From: CALOCN01 sp942491735
Lineage (GTDB): Bacteria > Eisenbacteria > RBG-16-71-46 > JABDJR01
Assembly (NCBI GenBank): GCA_942491735.1
Contig: CALOCN010000001.1
Span: forward strand, 1,318,336 to 1,382,335
Length of the DNA stretch: 64,000 nucleotides
Direction: 5' to 3'
Under the pieces are notes generated by a model that was not told the origin of the DNA, did no database searches, and worked only from the letters and a program-made list of their open reading frames with translations. The position numbers and the translations under genes are program-made. Positions 34,979-43,689 of this stretch are shown in pieces. Position 1 is the first letter of the stretch, and each line of letters starts with the position of its first letter.

Positions 34979-36880
34979 GTGGCCCTGCTCGTGCTGGGCT
35001 CCCTCGCCTGCGGCCCGTCCGAAACCCCACTCAATGTGGTGGTGATCGTGGTGGACACCCTGCGCGCGGATCGCCTGGGGTTCCTGGGCTACCCCCGCGA
35101 AACCTCGCCCAACCTGGATCGACTGGCCGCGCGGGGTACCGCCTTCACCCGGGCCTGGACGCCGGTTCCGGTGACCCTCCCCGCGGTGACCAGCCTGCTC
35201 ACCGGCCGACTTCCCCATGAGCATGGAGTGCGCGACAACGAGCACTACGTGCTGCGGGATGCGGAAACCACCCTGGCCGAGCGATTGCGCGATGCCGGCT
35301 GGAGCACCGCGGCGGTGGTCGCATCGAGCGTGATCGCTTCGGACCGGAATCTCGATCAGGGGTTCGATCACTACGACGACGACTTTGGTCCTCCCTACGA
35401 GGTCTTCAACCCCGCCCTCGCCCTCTTCGCCGAGGACTTCGCCACCACACGCCGCCGGGCCACCACCGTCACCGATCGCGCGCTGGAGGTGGTGCGGGCC
35501 TTGGGCACGAAGCCCTACTTTCTCTTCGTGCACTACTTCGACGTGCACAGCTACTACGACCCCCCGCCGCGGTACGCGGCCCGTTTTCCGGACAGCGCCT
35601 ACGACGGGGAGATCGCCTACGCCGACGCGGAGATCGGTCGCCTGCTGGCCGCCCTCGATCCGGCGACCACCCTCATTGCCCTCGTGGCCGACCATGGGGA
35701 GGGGCTGGGGGACCACGGCGAGCCGGAGCACGGTTTTCTCCTCTACGAGTCCACCCTGCACGTGCCCCTCATCCTGGCCGGACCCGGCATCCCCGAGGGG
35801 GTCCGGCGCGACGATCCGGTCAGCCTCGTCGATGTGGAGCCCACCCTGGCCGCACGACTGGGATTGCCCGCGGCCTCGCCGGCCCGCAGCGGGGTGGCCA
35901 TCGACTGGGCAGGTGACGTCGATCCGCAGCGCGTGCTCTACGCGGAGACCTTTCGCACCCTGGTCAGCTACCGGTGGAGCGAGCTGCGCTCGGTACGCCG
36001 GGACGCGCGCAAGCTCATCGTCGGGGGTGGGGTCACCGAGGTCTATGACCTGGCCGCCGATCCGGGCGAGATTGCGGATCGCAGCGACGCCGATCCCGCC
36101 GAGGATCTCCAGGCGGCGCTCCGGGTCGTTACCGGAGGGGAGACCCGCGAGGATGTGCTCGAAGCGCTCAGCGCCGATCCGGACCCGGGCCGTCGTGCCC
36201 TGCTGGAGAGCCTGGGGTACCTCTCGGGTTCGCAGGATCCGGACCCTGCCGATCCCTCCGGTCTGGCCGCGGTGCCGCACCCCAGGGAGGCACTGGCCCA
36301 GTGGCTGGTGGCCCAGCAGACCAAACGCCGCTATCGCCGCGGACTGCTCCTGGCCTCCAGCGGGGAGCCTGCCGCCGCCCTCGCCCTCTTCGACTCGGTC
36401 CTGGTCCGGGAACCGGGCCGCGCCGACGCCTACTTCAATCGTGCCCTGGTGCACCGGAAGCTCGACGACGCCGAAGGCTATGCGCGCGACCTCGAGGCTT
36501 CCCTGGCCCGGAACCCGGACTATGTCCCGGCCCTGGCCGCCAAAGCGCGGGACGCCGATCTGGCGGGAGACCCGGGTGGCGCCCGGGAGCTCTACGAACG
36601 CGTGCTCGCCCTGGAGCCGGCTCACGAGGTCGCCCTGTCCCGGTTGGCTCAGGCCCTGCTCGAGGAGGGTGCGTTCGAGGACGCCTTGCCCTATCTGCGC
36701 CGCCTCGTGTCCGGGGAACCGGAGAACCCTGCGCATCGCTTCAACCTGGGGATGGCCGCCCTTCAGGCCGGCCGCCCCGCGGAAGGACGCCCGCACCTCG
36801 AGCGTTTTCTCGAGTTGGCGCCGGGGGATGCCCGCGCCCCCGCGGCGAACGGGGCACTCCGGTCTCTCGGCGGGTCATGA
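34979..36880 (+). CDS. Sulfatase-fold lipoprotein with C-terminal TPR repeats
   Basis: Alkaline-phosphatase-superfamily hydrolase of about 633 aa. Metal-binding regions are present: VVIVVDTLRADR (Asp26), VALVADHGEGLGDHGEPEHGF. The usual C/S-x-P-x-R formylglycine site reads T66-L-P-A-V70, so it cannot be a normal sulfatase; Thr66 could act as nucleophile, as in NPP-type enzymes. Residues about 425-633 are TPR repeats, introduced by LESLGYLSGSQ. LGSLACGP is a lipobox, but with GTG 34979 the signal lacks positive charge. The upstream residues SRLLRRSGAV would supply it if CTG 34949 (overlapping the previous stop) is used. ATGA overlap with the next gene. Confidence 0.82.
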   Translation: MALLVLGSLACGPSETPLNVVVIVVDTLRADRLGFLGYPRETSPNLDRLAARGTAFTRAWTPVPVTLPAVTSLLTGRLPHEHGVRDNEHYVLRDAETTLAERLRDAGWSTAAVVASSVIASDRNLDQGFDHYDDDFGPPYEVFNPALALFAEDFATTRRRATTVTDRALEVVRALGTKPYFLFVHYFDVHSYYDPPPRYAARFPDSAYDGEIAYADAEIGRLLAALDPATTLIALVADHGEGLGDHGEPEHGFLLYESTLHVPLILAGPGIPEGVRRDDPVSLVDVEPTLAARLGLPAASPARSGVAIDWAGDVDPQRVLYAETFRTLVSYRWSELRSVRRDARKLIVGGGVTEVYDLAADPGEIADRSDADPAEDLQAALRVVTGGETREDVLEALSADPDPGRRALLESLGYLSGSQDPDPADPSGLAAVPHPREALAQWLVAQQTKRRYRRGLLLASSGEPAAALALFDSVLVREPGRADAYFNRALVHRKLDDAEGYARDLEASLARNPDYVPALAAKARDADLAGDPGGARELYERVLALEPAHEVALSRLAQALLEEGAFEDALPYLRRLVSGEPENPAHRFNLGMAALQAGRPAEGRPHLERFLELAPGDARAPAANGALRSLGGS

Positions 36881-38676
36881 CCGCGCACCGCGACGCGCTG
36901 TTCCCTGCCGGCGCTGTGCGCTACGCGGTCCTCCTGTTCGTGGTCGCGTTGCTCATTCGGCTGGCCTTCTGGCGCGCGACGCCCGATGCGTTGTGGTCCT
37001 ACTCTCTCTGGTACAAGGGGGACGCGCCGCTCTGGGTGGAAGCCACGCGCGTGCTGACGGCAGGAGAGACCTTCCAGTTCGGTCTACCCCTGCGCCCGCC
37101 CGGCATGCTGTTCCTGTTGCCACGGGTACTGTCCTTGGTCGGTGGCCCCGGCGCCGCGGTGGGGCTCTGGTGCGCGCTGGGGGCGTTGGTGCCGACGCTG
37201 TTCTTTCTCGCCGCCGTGCCGTCGGTGGGTGTGGGCACGGCCCGTTTGGCCGGGGCGATCATGGCGGTTTCCAGCGGCCTGCTCATGCTGTCCACCTCGC
37301 TCAACAACGAAACCCCGTACCTGGTTCTGGTCGGGCTTGGATTCCTGGTGTTCGAGGTTCTGCGTCGTGGTCGCCTCGGTGCGTCCCCCGCAATGTTTTG
37401 GTGGCTTGTCGTGTGGGGCGTGCTCCAGGCGGCGGCTACCCTGGTGCGGGTGGAGCATCTGCTCTTTGCCCTGCCGTGTGCGTGGCTGCTCCTGCGCCGC
37501 AACCCCGCCGGCGTCGCTCCACCCCCGCGAACCGGGCGCTTGCTCCCGGCGCTCCTGGTCACCCTCGGGTTCCTCGCCGTTCTTGCTCCGTGGCAGGTGA
37601 GCGCCTGGCGTGCCGTCGATCGGTTCAACCGGGAGCTCCCGGTGGCTTCCCCCCGCATGGGCGGGCCGAGTCCCCTCCAGTTGCAGCGCATGATGGAGGC
37701 GTTGCCCTGGGATCCCGGGGCCGCCGCGATCCTGGAAGAGCTGCCGGGGTTTGGGCGCCCCTTCTGGGGCGCGTTCGTCACCGCCACGGTGGCGCACCGT
37801 GGGGGAGTGCGGGTCAGGCCGGCGGATCTGCGCATCCTGGAGGAGGCGTTCGGCGACATGCCCCGCCCGCTCTCCCGCCGCTTCCTGGTCGCCAACTACG
37901 GACCGGTGAACGCCTTCCTGGCCCAGAACGACCGGGCGGTGACCGGGTTCACCCGGGCCGGTCTCGGGATTCCCCCGCCGCTTGCCGGCGGGCCCGATCG
38001 CTACCCGGGGCCGCTCGTCGCCGGACTCCCTCCACCGGATCAACTCTCGTTTCTCTATCCACCCCACCTCGAGGTGATGACCCAGGGCTATGTCCTGGCC
38101 GGGCGATGGATGGCTGCGCATCCGGACCGGTTCGTGCGTCGTGTGTGGGCGCGATTGGGGCGGTTCTGGCAGGGTGCGGCGCACGGCCTGACCGGGTACG
38201 CCTTCCCGGTGGGACTCTCCGGGGTGCGGCCACGGGTGGATCTGGTGATCCCCGACCCCACGCCCAGGGCATGGCTGTGGCAGGGCCTGGTCCTCCTGGC
38301 ATGCCTGGTCGGGTTTCTGACCGCTCCCGCCAAGCCGGCGCTGGCCCCCTGGATTCTCTTCGCCGCAACCAAGGGGGCGATTGTCGTCGTCTTTTTTGGC
38401 TATGCGCGGATGGGCGCCACGGTGGTTCCGGTGATCGCGCTCCTGGCGTCCCTGGCCCTGACCCGGGCACTTGCCGGAGTCCCGCCCCGGTGGAGGTGGG
38501 GGAGGGTCCCGGGGCTCACCGCGCTGACCGGGGTGGTCCTGCTGGGAGGGCTGATCCTGGAATCGGTGCGTCTGTGCGCGCCGCCACGGGTCTCGGTGGA
38601 TGCCGCTCCGGTGGACTCCGTGGATCCGTTCCCCGAGGGGAACTACCAGGATCGACGGATCGAAGTGGCTCGTTAG
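36877..38676 (+). CDS. Polytopic membrane protein, GT39/GT-C-like
   Basis: 599 aa. An N-terminal helix (YAVLLFVVALLIRLAFW) is followed by a loop ending PLRPPGMLFLLPRVLSLVG, the dolichol-phosphate-mannose or ArnT-like arrangement (LRPPG near the start of helix 2). Repeated hydrophobic segments extend to 330, a soluble loop spans about 340-450, and three or four C-terminal helices finish it. Overall this looks like a glycosyltransferase-39 family membrane protein, though the Asp-Glu catalytic motif is not obvious. Overlaps the sulfatase-like gene by 4 nt and probably modifies a lipid- or surface-linked glycan with it. Confidence 0.68.
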   Translation: MTAHRDALFPAGAVRYAVLLFVVALLIRLAFWRATPDALWSYSLWYKGDAPLWVEATRVLTAGETFQFGLPLRPPGMLFLLPRVLSLVGGPGAAVGLWCALGALVPTLFFLAAVPSVGVGTARLAGAIMAVSSGLLMLSTSLNNETPYLVLVGLGFLVFEVLRRGRLGASPAMFWWLVVWGVLQAAATLVRVEHLLFALPCAWLLLRRNPAGVAPPPRTGRLLPALLVTLGFLAVLAPWQVSAWRAVDRFNRELPVASPRMGGPSPLQLQRMMEALPWDPGAAAILEELPGFGRPFWGAFVTATVAHRGGVRVRPADLRILEEAFGDMPRPLSRRFLVANYGPVNAFLAQNDRAVTGFTRAGLGIPPPLAGGPDRYPGPLVAGLPPPDQLSFLYPPHLEVMTQGYVLAGRWMAAHPDRFVRRVWARLGRFWQGAAHGLTGYAFPVGLSGVRPRVDLVIPDPTPRAWLWQGLVLLACLVGFLTAPAKPALAPWILFAATKGAIVVVFFGYARMGATVVPVIALLASLALTRALAGVPPRWRWGRVPGLTALTGVVLLGGLILESVRLCAPPRVSVDAAPVDSVDPFPEGNYQDRRIEVAR

Positions 38677-38735
38677 CCGGTCGCTGCCCTCCCGGAGGGC
38701 CCTCCCGAGGGGGCTCCAGGAAGGAACCGGTTAAC

Positions 38736-38822
38736 TGGTGCGGAAGGGGGGACTCGAACCCCCACAGCCTTGCGGCCACTGGAACCTGAATCCAGCGCGT
38801 CTGCCAATTCCGCCACTTCCGC
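38736..38822 (-). tRNA. tRNA-Leu (CAG)
   Basis: Minus-strand acceptor GCGGAAG pairs with CTTCCGC, discriminator A, encoded CCA (38736-38738). Anticodon loop UUCAGGU between stems CUGGA and UCCAG gives anticodon CAG. The long variable arm (GGCCGCAAGGCUGUG region) is the class II feature of tRNA-Leu. Length 87 nt with CCA. Confidence 0.96.
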
Positions 38823-38839
38823 ACGCACAAGGACGGAAC

Positions 38840-38868
38840 AGCCTATCCCCGGTTCCGGGGCGTGTCAA
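38840..38868 (-). promoter_or_regulatory. Promoter of tRNA-Leu
   Basis: On the minus strand TTGACA (38868-38863), 17-nt spacer, TAGGCT (38845-38840), 18 nt before the mature tRNA. The smpB promoter begins 8 nt away on the other strand. Confidence 0.78.
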
Positions 38869-38875
38869 CGGCTTC

Positions 38876-38905
38876 TTGCCGGGGGAGCGGAACCCCGGCT
38901 AAGGT
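38876..38905 (+). promoter_or_regulatory. Probable smpB operon promoter
   Basis: TTGCCG (38876-38881), 18-nt spacer, TAAGGT (38900-38905), about 60 nt before ATG 38967. The spacer has a GGGG...CCCC inverted repeat. Confidence 0.5.
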
Positions 38906-38966
38906 TAGGGGTTTTCGTATGATGCCGGGGGTTCACTCCGGTTTCGCGTACCCTGTCAGGAGAAGC

Positions 38967-39452
38967 ATGGCCAAAGGCAAGGCGCCCGACGAGTCCGATC
39001 TCGTCATCGTCGCCAACAACCGCAAGGCACGACACCTGTACCACATCCTCGACGTGCTCGAGGCCGGTCTGGTGCTGACCGGAACCGAGGTCAAATCCCT
39101 CCGCGCCGGGAAGATCAACGTGGGGGACGCCTATGCCGTGGTCGAGGGCCAGGAAGTCTGGCTCCTCAACCTGCACATCTCCCCCTACGAACAGGGCAAC
39201 CGGTTCAACCACGAACCGCTGCGCAAACGCAAGCTCCTTCTGACCCGCAAGGAGATCACCCGCCTGGTCGGCAAGACCAAGGAGAAGGGACTCACCCTCG
39301 TTCCGCTGCGGGTGTTCTTCCGCAAGGGCTGGGCCAAGGTCGAGATCGGGTTGGGCAAGGGGAAGAAGTCGCACGACAAGCGGGAGGACATCGCCAAACG
39401 GGACGCGGACCGGGACATGGCGCGGGCCATGAGCCGACGGGGGCGCGAATGA
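38967..39452 (+). CDS. smpB: SsrA-binding protein SmpB
   Basis: tmRNA-binding trans-translation factor, 161 aa (normal length). Conserved VANNRKARHLYHILDVLEAGLVLTGTEVKSLRAGKINVGDAY, PYEQGNRFNHEP.RKRKLLLT..EI and the basic tail GKGKKSHDKRE are all present. ATG 38967 follows CAGGAG (38957-38962). First gene of an operon reaching 46992; ATGA overlap to the amidase gene. Confidence 0.97.
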   Translation: MAKGKAPDESDLVIVANNRKARHLYHILDVLEAGLVLTGTEVKSLRAGKINVGDAYAVVEGQEVWLLNLHISPYEQGNRFNHEPLRKRKLLLTRKEITRLVGKTKEKGLTLVPLRVFFRKGWAKVEIGLGKGKKSHDKREDIAKRDADRDMARAMSRRGRE

Positions 39453-40918
39453 ACCTTCGCGTCCTGGCCGTGGTGCTCCTGGGTCTGCTTCCGGTCCATC
39501 CGTGGGCTGCCGGGGTGGTCGGCGCCCAGGACCTCGCGGACGAGTTGCCTCCCGGGGCCTCGGCCCTCTCGTTGCGGCTGGTGCCGGTGGGGAGCGCCTC
39601 GCCGCGTCTGGCCGCCGGCTACGAACGGGACGGAGTCATCTACGTCGCGGCCCGGGACCTTTCGGTCCTGCTCGACGCGACCAAGTACTGGCAGAGCGAA
39701 CTCGGTCGGCTCACCCTCGTCCTCCCCGGTCGCGAGGTGACGTTGACCGTCGGCTCCGACATCGCGGTCATCGAACCGGGGGCCATGCGACACCTGGCCG
39801 GGTCGGTCTTTCGCTGGGGCGGACGTCTCTACATTCCCCTCGACCTGTTCCTCGACGAGACCGGTCGGGCCCAGGAGTGGCTGGATGAGTTCCCGCTCCG
39901 ATTCGACCGGGCCGCGCGGGTGCTCTCCGCGGCGGGACGGGAGGGATCCATCGACCGGGCGGTGCTGGCTCGGGACGCCGCGGGGTGGCGTCTGCTGCTC
40001 AACGCCGATACCCCCATTCGGTTCGACCGGGTTCGGACCCTGCGTTCCTCGTTCGTCCTCCTGCTCCGGGACGTGACCTACGACCCGCTCCTTCACCCGC
40101 TTCCCCCCGAGCACGAGTGGTTCCAGGGGCTTCGCCTGCGGAACCTGCCCGAAGGGGTGGAGCTCAGCTTCTCGGCCAGTGCCGCCGTGGTGGGGTACAC
40201 CCTCAAGCAGGTCGACCCCACTGACCTGGAGATCTTCCTGGGTCTGGACGAACGGGATCTGCGGACCGGCACCCTCTCGCGATTCGGCACCGCCGAGGGG
40301 CTGGTGCCGGAGGAGGTGCGGGTCATCGCCCTGGACGCGGGTCACGGCGGCGACGACACCGGAGCGACCCTGGGCGAGACCAGCGAGGCCTGGCTGAGCG
40401 CGGAGTTGTGTCGCAGCGTGGCCACCCTGCTGCGCTTGGAACTCGATGTGGAGGCGGTGGTGATTCGGGACGATCACGAGAATCCCAGCGCGGATGAACG
40501 GGCCGAGCGGGCCAATCACGCGGGTGCGGATCTGTACCTGGCCCTGCATGTCCATCCACGCGGCGGCGGGGTTGCCGCCTTTGTCGGGATGCCGGGTGAG
40601 GGAGGGGAGGGACTGCCCCGCGACGCGGCCAGCCTGGGCTTTCGCGCCTCGGGGCGGGGACAGGGGCCCTACCTGAACTCGAGCCGCCTCCTGGCCCGTT
40701 CCCTCGTCGATGCCATCGCGGCTCGTCGTTCCGAGGATCCCCAGGGCGTGTTCGGCGAGAGACTTCCCGAGCTCATGGGAACCGCCATGCCGGCCACCCT
40801 GATCGAGATCCCCGGCGGAACCGACGGCACCGCGCCCGGGGCCCGCGAAGTCCAGGAACTGGCCCGGGCCATCGTGGAGGGCATCCAGATCTTCATGCTT
40901 TCCGGGGAAGAACCATGA
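39449..40918 (+). CDS. N-acetylmuramoyl-L-alanine amidase (Amidase_3)
   Basis: Periplasmic peptidoglycan amidase, 489 aa. Signal peptide (MNLRVLAVVLLGLLPVHPWAAG), a copper-amine-oxidase-N-like beta domain (about 60-130), an AMIN-like middle region and the zinc amidase domain from about 290: VIALDAGHGGDDTGA (His299 ligand), the Glu in ETSEAWLSAEL, LYLALHVHP and the catalytic Glu in TLIEIPGGTD. Third ligand HVHP departs from the usual IHAN. Overlaps smpB and the GerMN gene by 4 nt. Confidence 0.9.
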   Translation: MNLRVLAVVLLGLLPVHPWAAGVVGAQDLADELPPGASALSLRLVPVGSASPRLAAGYERDGVIYVAARDLSVLLDATKYWQSELGRLTLVLPGREVTLTVGSDIAVIEPGAMRHLAGSVFRWGGRLYIPLDLFLDETGRAQEWLDEFPLRFDRAARVLSAAGREGSIDRAVLARDAAGWRLLLNADTPIRFDRVRTLRSSFVLLLRDVTYDPLLHPLPPEHEWFQGLRLRNLPEGVELSFSASAAVVGYTLKQVDPTDLEIFLGLDERDLRTGTLSRFGTAEGLVPEEVRVIALDAGHGGDDTGATLGETSEAWLSAELCRSVATLLRLELDVEAVVIRDDHENPSADERAERANHAGADLYLALHVHPRGGGVAAFVGMPGEGGEGLPRDAASLGFRASGRGQGPYLNSSRLLARSLVDAIAARRSEDPQGVFGERLPELMGTAMPATLIEIPGGTDGTAPGAREVQELARAIVEGIQIFMLSGEEP

Positions 40919-41466
40919 TGAGCCCGCTCGCCCGCTATGGTGGACTGGCCGCGATTCTCCTCGTGGTGGTGGGTCTGGTCTTCCTCGCCGTGTCCCTGGA
41001 TGAACTCCGCAAGCCGGCACCGCTCACCTACCGTCTCGATTGGACCCGACGGGGGCTCCCGCTCAAGACGGTCACCGTGTACGTGGTCCAGCCGGACTCC
41101 CTCATTCTGCTTCCGGTGACCCGGGAGATGCGGTCCGAGGAGAGTCGGGCCATGGTGGCGCGCAACCTCATCGCCTCCATGACCCTTCCGGTCGACGAGG
41201 CGCTGCCTCCGCTCCCGGCCGGAACGGAGTTGCTGCACTTCTTCGAGACCGACACCGGCGATGCCGTCCTTGATTTCAACGCCGCGGTGATGAAGATCGA
41301 AGCCAACGGCATTCTCGAGGAGAAGCTGCGTCTGGAGGCGGTGGTGCGCACCCTCGCCGACAACCTGGGCGGGCTCCGCCGGTTCGAGTTGCTGGTCCAC
41401 GGCCGGCCGCTCACCCGCTGGGGTCAGCATGTGACCCTGGCCGGCCCGGTGGAGGCTTCGCAATGA
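40915..41466 (+). CDS. GerMN-domain membrane-anchored protein
   Basis: 183 aa. An N-terminal membrane anchor (YGGLAAILLVVVGLVFLAVSL) is followed by a GerMN (sporulation/germination) domain: KTVTVYVVQPDSLILLPVTREM, VARNLIASMTLPVDEALPPLPAGT, VLDFNAAVMK and LADNLGGLRRFELLVHGRP. In non-sporulating bacteria GerMN proteins usually accompany peptidoglycan amidases, as here. ATGA overlaps on both sides. Confidence 0.85.
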   Translation: MMSPLARYGGLAAILLVVVGLVFLAVSLDELRKPAPLTYRLDWTRRGLPLKTVTVYVVQPDSLILLPVTREMRSEESRAMVARNLIASMTLPVDEALPPLPAGTELLHFFETDTGDAVLDFNAAVMKIEANGILEEKLRLEAVVRTLADNLGGLRRFELLVHGRPLTRWGQHVTLAGPVEASQ

Positions 41467-42338
41467 GTCCCCATGGAACGCGTCCCCTCGGGGTGTTCGA
41501 TTCGGGGTTGGGTGGGCTCACCGTGGTCCGTTCGGTGGCCTCGGTCCTTCCCTCCGAACCCATGGTCTACTTCGGCGACACCGCGCGGCTCCCCTACGGC
41601 AACAAGTCCGCCCGCACCGTGACCCGGCTTTCCCTGGAAGCGTTGTGGTTCCTGGAGCACTTCGGGATCAAGGCGTTGATCGTGGCCTGCAACAGCGCCT
41701 CGGCCCTGGCCATCGATGCCCTGCGCGACGCGGCCAGCGTGCCGGTCCTGGGAGTGGTGGAAGCGGGGGCGCGACGCGCCATGGAAACCACCCGGACCGG
41801 GCGGGTGGGGGTGATCGGCACCCGGGGCACCATCGGTTCCGGTTGCTACGAGCGGGCGCTCAGCGCCCTGGATGCATCCGTCACCACCGCCACCGCCACC
41901 GCGCCGCTCTTCGTGCCCCTGGTGGAGGAAGGGTGGATCGATCACGCGGTGACCCGCGCCGTGGCGCGAGAGTACCTGACCCCGCTCATCGAGGCCCGGG
42001 TCGACACCCTGGTCCTGGGCTGCACCCACTACCCGCTCCTGGCCCGGGTCATTGGCGAGGTCATGGGGGACACGGTTACCCTGATCGACTCCGGGGATGC
42101 CGTGGCCGTCGAGGCCCAGGCGTACCTCGGGGAGCACGACCTGCTGAGCCGGGGCGGCGTCCCCGCGCGAAAGCACCGCTTCTTTGTCAGCGACCAGCCG
42201 GATCGGTTCGACGCGGAGGGCCGCCGCTTTCTTGGCGATGCCCTCATGGGCAGCGTGGAATCGGTGGACCAATCGGACCTGCCCTGGTACAACCGGGCCG
42301 CCTCGCCCGAATCGAATCAACCCCAGGAGACGCCATGA
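41463..42338 (+). CDS. murI: Glutamate racemase
   Basis: Cofactor-independent racemase supplying D-glutamate for peptidoglycan, 291 aa. Motifs GVFDSGLGGLTVV, FGDTARLPYG, the first catalytic cysteine in VACNSASA (Cys76), and the second in LGCTHYPLL (about Cys187). Length and motifs are standard. Overlaps its neighbours by 4 nt at both ends, in a cell-wall plus RNA-processing operon. Confidence 0.95.
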   Translation: MSPHGTRPLGVFDSGLGGLTVVRSVASVLPSEPMVYFGDTARLPYGNKSARTVTRLSLEALWFLEHFGIKALIVACNSASALAIDALRDAASVPVLGVVEAGARRAMETTRTGRVGVIGTRGTIGSGCYERALSALDASVTTATATAPLFVPLVEEGWIDHAVTRAVAREYLTPLIEARVDTLVLGCTHYPLLARVIGEVMGDTVTLIDSGDAVAVEAQAYLGEHDLLSRGGVPARKHRFFVSDQPDRFDAEGRRFLGDALMGSVESVDQSDLPWYNRAASPESNQPQETP

Positions 42339-43072
42339 CCCGCATCGATGGACGACGGTCCGACCAGCTCCGCCCCACCACGATCGAGACCGCGGTGCTG
42401 CGCCACGCCGAGGGCTCGGCCCGCATCACCATGGGGGGAACCCAGGTGCTTTGCGCGGCCACGGTCGAGGATCGGGTGCCACCGTTTCTCAAAGGAAGCG
42501 GCAAGGGGTGGGTGACCGCCGAGTACGGCATGCTGCCCCGTTCCTCCCACGACCGGATTGCCCGCGAGGCGACCCGCGGCAAGCAGGGGGGGCGAACCCT
42601 GGAGATCCAGCGGTTGATCGGCCGCTCCATGCGCGCCGTGGTGGACATGGCCAGCTTCGGCGAGCGCACGGTGATCCTGGACTGCGACGTGATCGAGGCC
42701 GACGGGGGCACCCGGACCGCCTCCATCACCGGGGCCTGCGTGGCCCTGCACATGGCGTTTACCCATCTGGTGGAGCAGGGACGCATCCCGTACCACCCGC
42801 TGCGGGAACTGGTCACCGCGGTCAGCGTGGGGGTTCTGGGAACCGATGCCCTGCTCGACTTGTGTTACGAGGAGGACTCGCGGGCCGACGTGGATCTCAA
42901 TGCGGTGCGCGCGGCCTCGGGAAACCTGATCGAAGTGCAGGGGACGGCCGAGGGAGAGCCCTTCAGCCGGGCGCAGCTCACCCAGCTCCTGGATCTGGCC
43001 GACGCCGGTTGCCACACCCTGGAGGCGCTCCAGCGCGAGGCGCTGGGCGTCGAGAAGGGACAGCGTTCGTGA
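42335..43072 (+). CDS. rph: Ribonuclease PH
   Basis: Phosphorolytic 3'-5' exoribonuclease trimming tRNA 3' ends, 245 aa. RxDGR start (MTRIDGRRSDQLRP), GTQVLCAATVEDRVPPFLKGSGKGWVTAEYGMLP, DCDVIEADGGTRTASITGA and EVQGTAEGEPFSR are conserved. ATG 42335 overlaps the murI stop. Followed by rdgB, the common rph-rdgB pair. Confidence 0.96.
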   Translation: MTRIDGRRSDQLRPTTIETAVLRHAEGSARITMGGTQVLCAATVEDRVPPFLKGSGKGWVTAEYGMLPRSSHDRIAREATRGKQGGRTLEIQRLIGRSMRAVVDMASFGERTVILDCDVIEADGGTRTASITGACVALHMAFTHLVEQGRIPYHPLRELVTAVSVGVLGTDALLDLCYEEDSRADVDLNAVRAASGNLIEVQGTAEGEPFSRAQLTQLLDLADAGCHTLEALQREALGVEKGQRS

Positions 43073-43689
43073 TGTCGCTCGACGCCGTGGTGGCCGCCAC
43101 CGGCAACGCCCACAAGCTGTCCGAGTTCCGGGAGATCCTGGACGGCTCGGGAATCCGGGTGGTGAGCGCGGCCGAGGCCGGGTTCACCGGGACGGTCGAG
43201 GAGACCGGGGACACCCTGGAGGCCAACGCCCTGCTCAAGGCGCGCGCGGTGTCCGAGGCCACCGGTCAGGCGGCCCTGGCCGACGACACCGGGCTGTTCG
43301 TGGACGCCCTGGACGGACGCCCCGGCGTGCGCAGTGCGCGGTACGCTGGACCGGCCGAGGACCCCGCCGCAAACCGGGACAAGCTCCTGCGGGAGCTGCG
43401 GGATGTGGACCCGGAGGACCGTACCGCCGCGTTTCGGGCGGTCATTGCCCTCGTCGTGCCCGGGGTGCGCGAGCGGCTCTTCCTGGGGGAGACCCGGGGC
43501 GTGATCATCACCGCCCCCCGTGGCGAGGGCGGGTTCGGGTATGATCCCCTCTTCCAGCCGGTCCCGGGGGACCGGACCTTCGCCGAAATGACCCCGGACG
43601 AGAAGCACGCGCTGAGCCATCGGGGGCAGGCGCTGCGACGGCTCGTGACCTGGCTGGAGAGTCGACCCGAACCGAGGAGTGTTTCTTGA
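43072..43689 (+). CDS. rdgB: XTP/dITP diphosphatase (RdgB/HAM1)
   Basis: House-cleaning pyrophosphatase removing non-canonical purine NTPs, 205 aa. ATGNAHKLSEF, TLEANALLKARAV, LADDTGLFVDALDGRPGVRSARYAG, GGFGYDPLF and MTPDEKHALSHRGQAL are present. ATG 43072 shares the A of the rph stop (TGATG). The stop overlaps a TTG start of the next gene. Confidence 0.96.
   Translation: MSLDAVVAATGNAHKLSEFREILDGSGIRVVSAAEAGFTGTVEETGDTLEANALLKARAVSEATGQAALADDTGLFVDALDGRPGVRSARYAGPAEDPAANRDKLLRELRDVDPEDRTAAFRAVIALVVPGVRERLFLGETRGVIITAPRGEGGFGYDPLFQPVPGDRTFAEMTPDEKHALSHRGQALRRLVTWLESRPEPRSVS

Noticed and set aside
38677..38735. Terminator of the sulfatase/membrane-protein operon
   Set aside because: GC-rich inverted repeats (CCCTCC..GGAGGG, GCCCTC..GGGGGC) are present but with no T-run, and they overlap, so no single stem can be supported.
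35385..38789. 1134-codon plus-strand open frame across the sulfatase and membrane genes
   Set aside because: Arg/Pro/Ser-rich shadow product; the sulfatase and membrane protein in the other frames carry real motifs and transmembrane helices.
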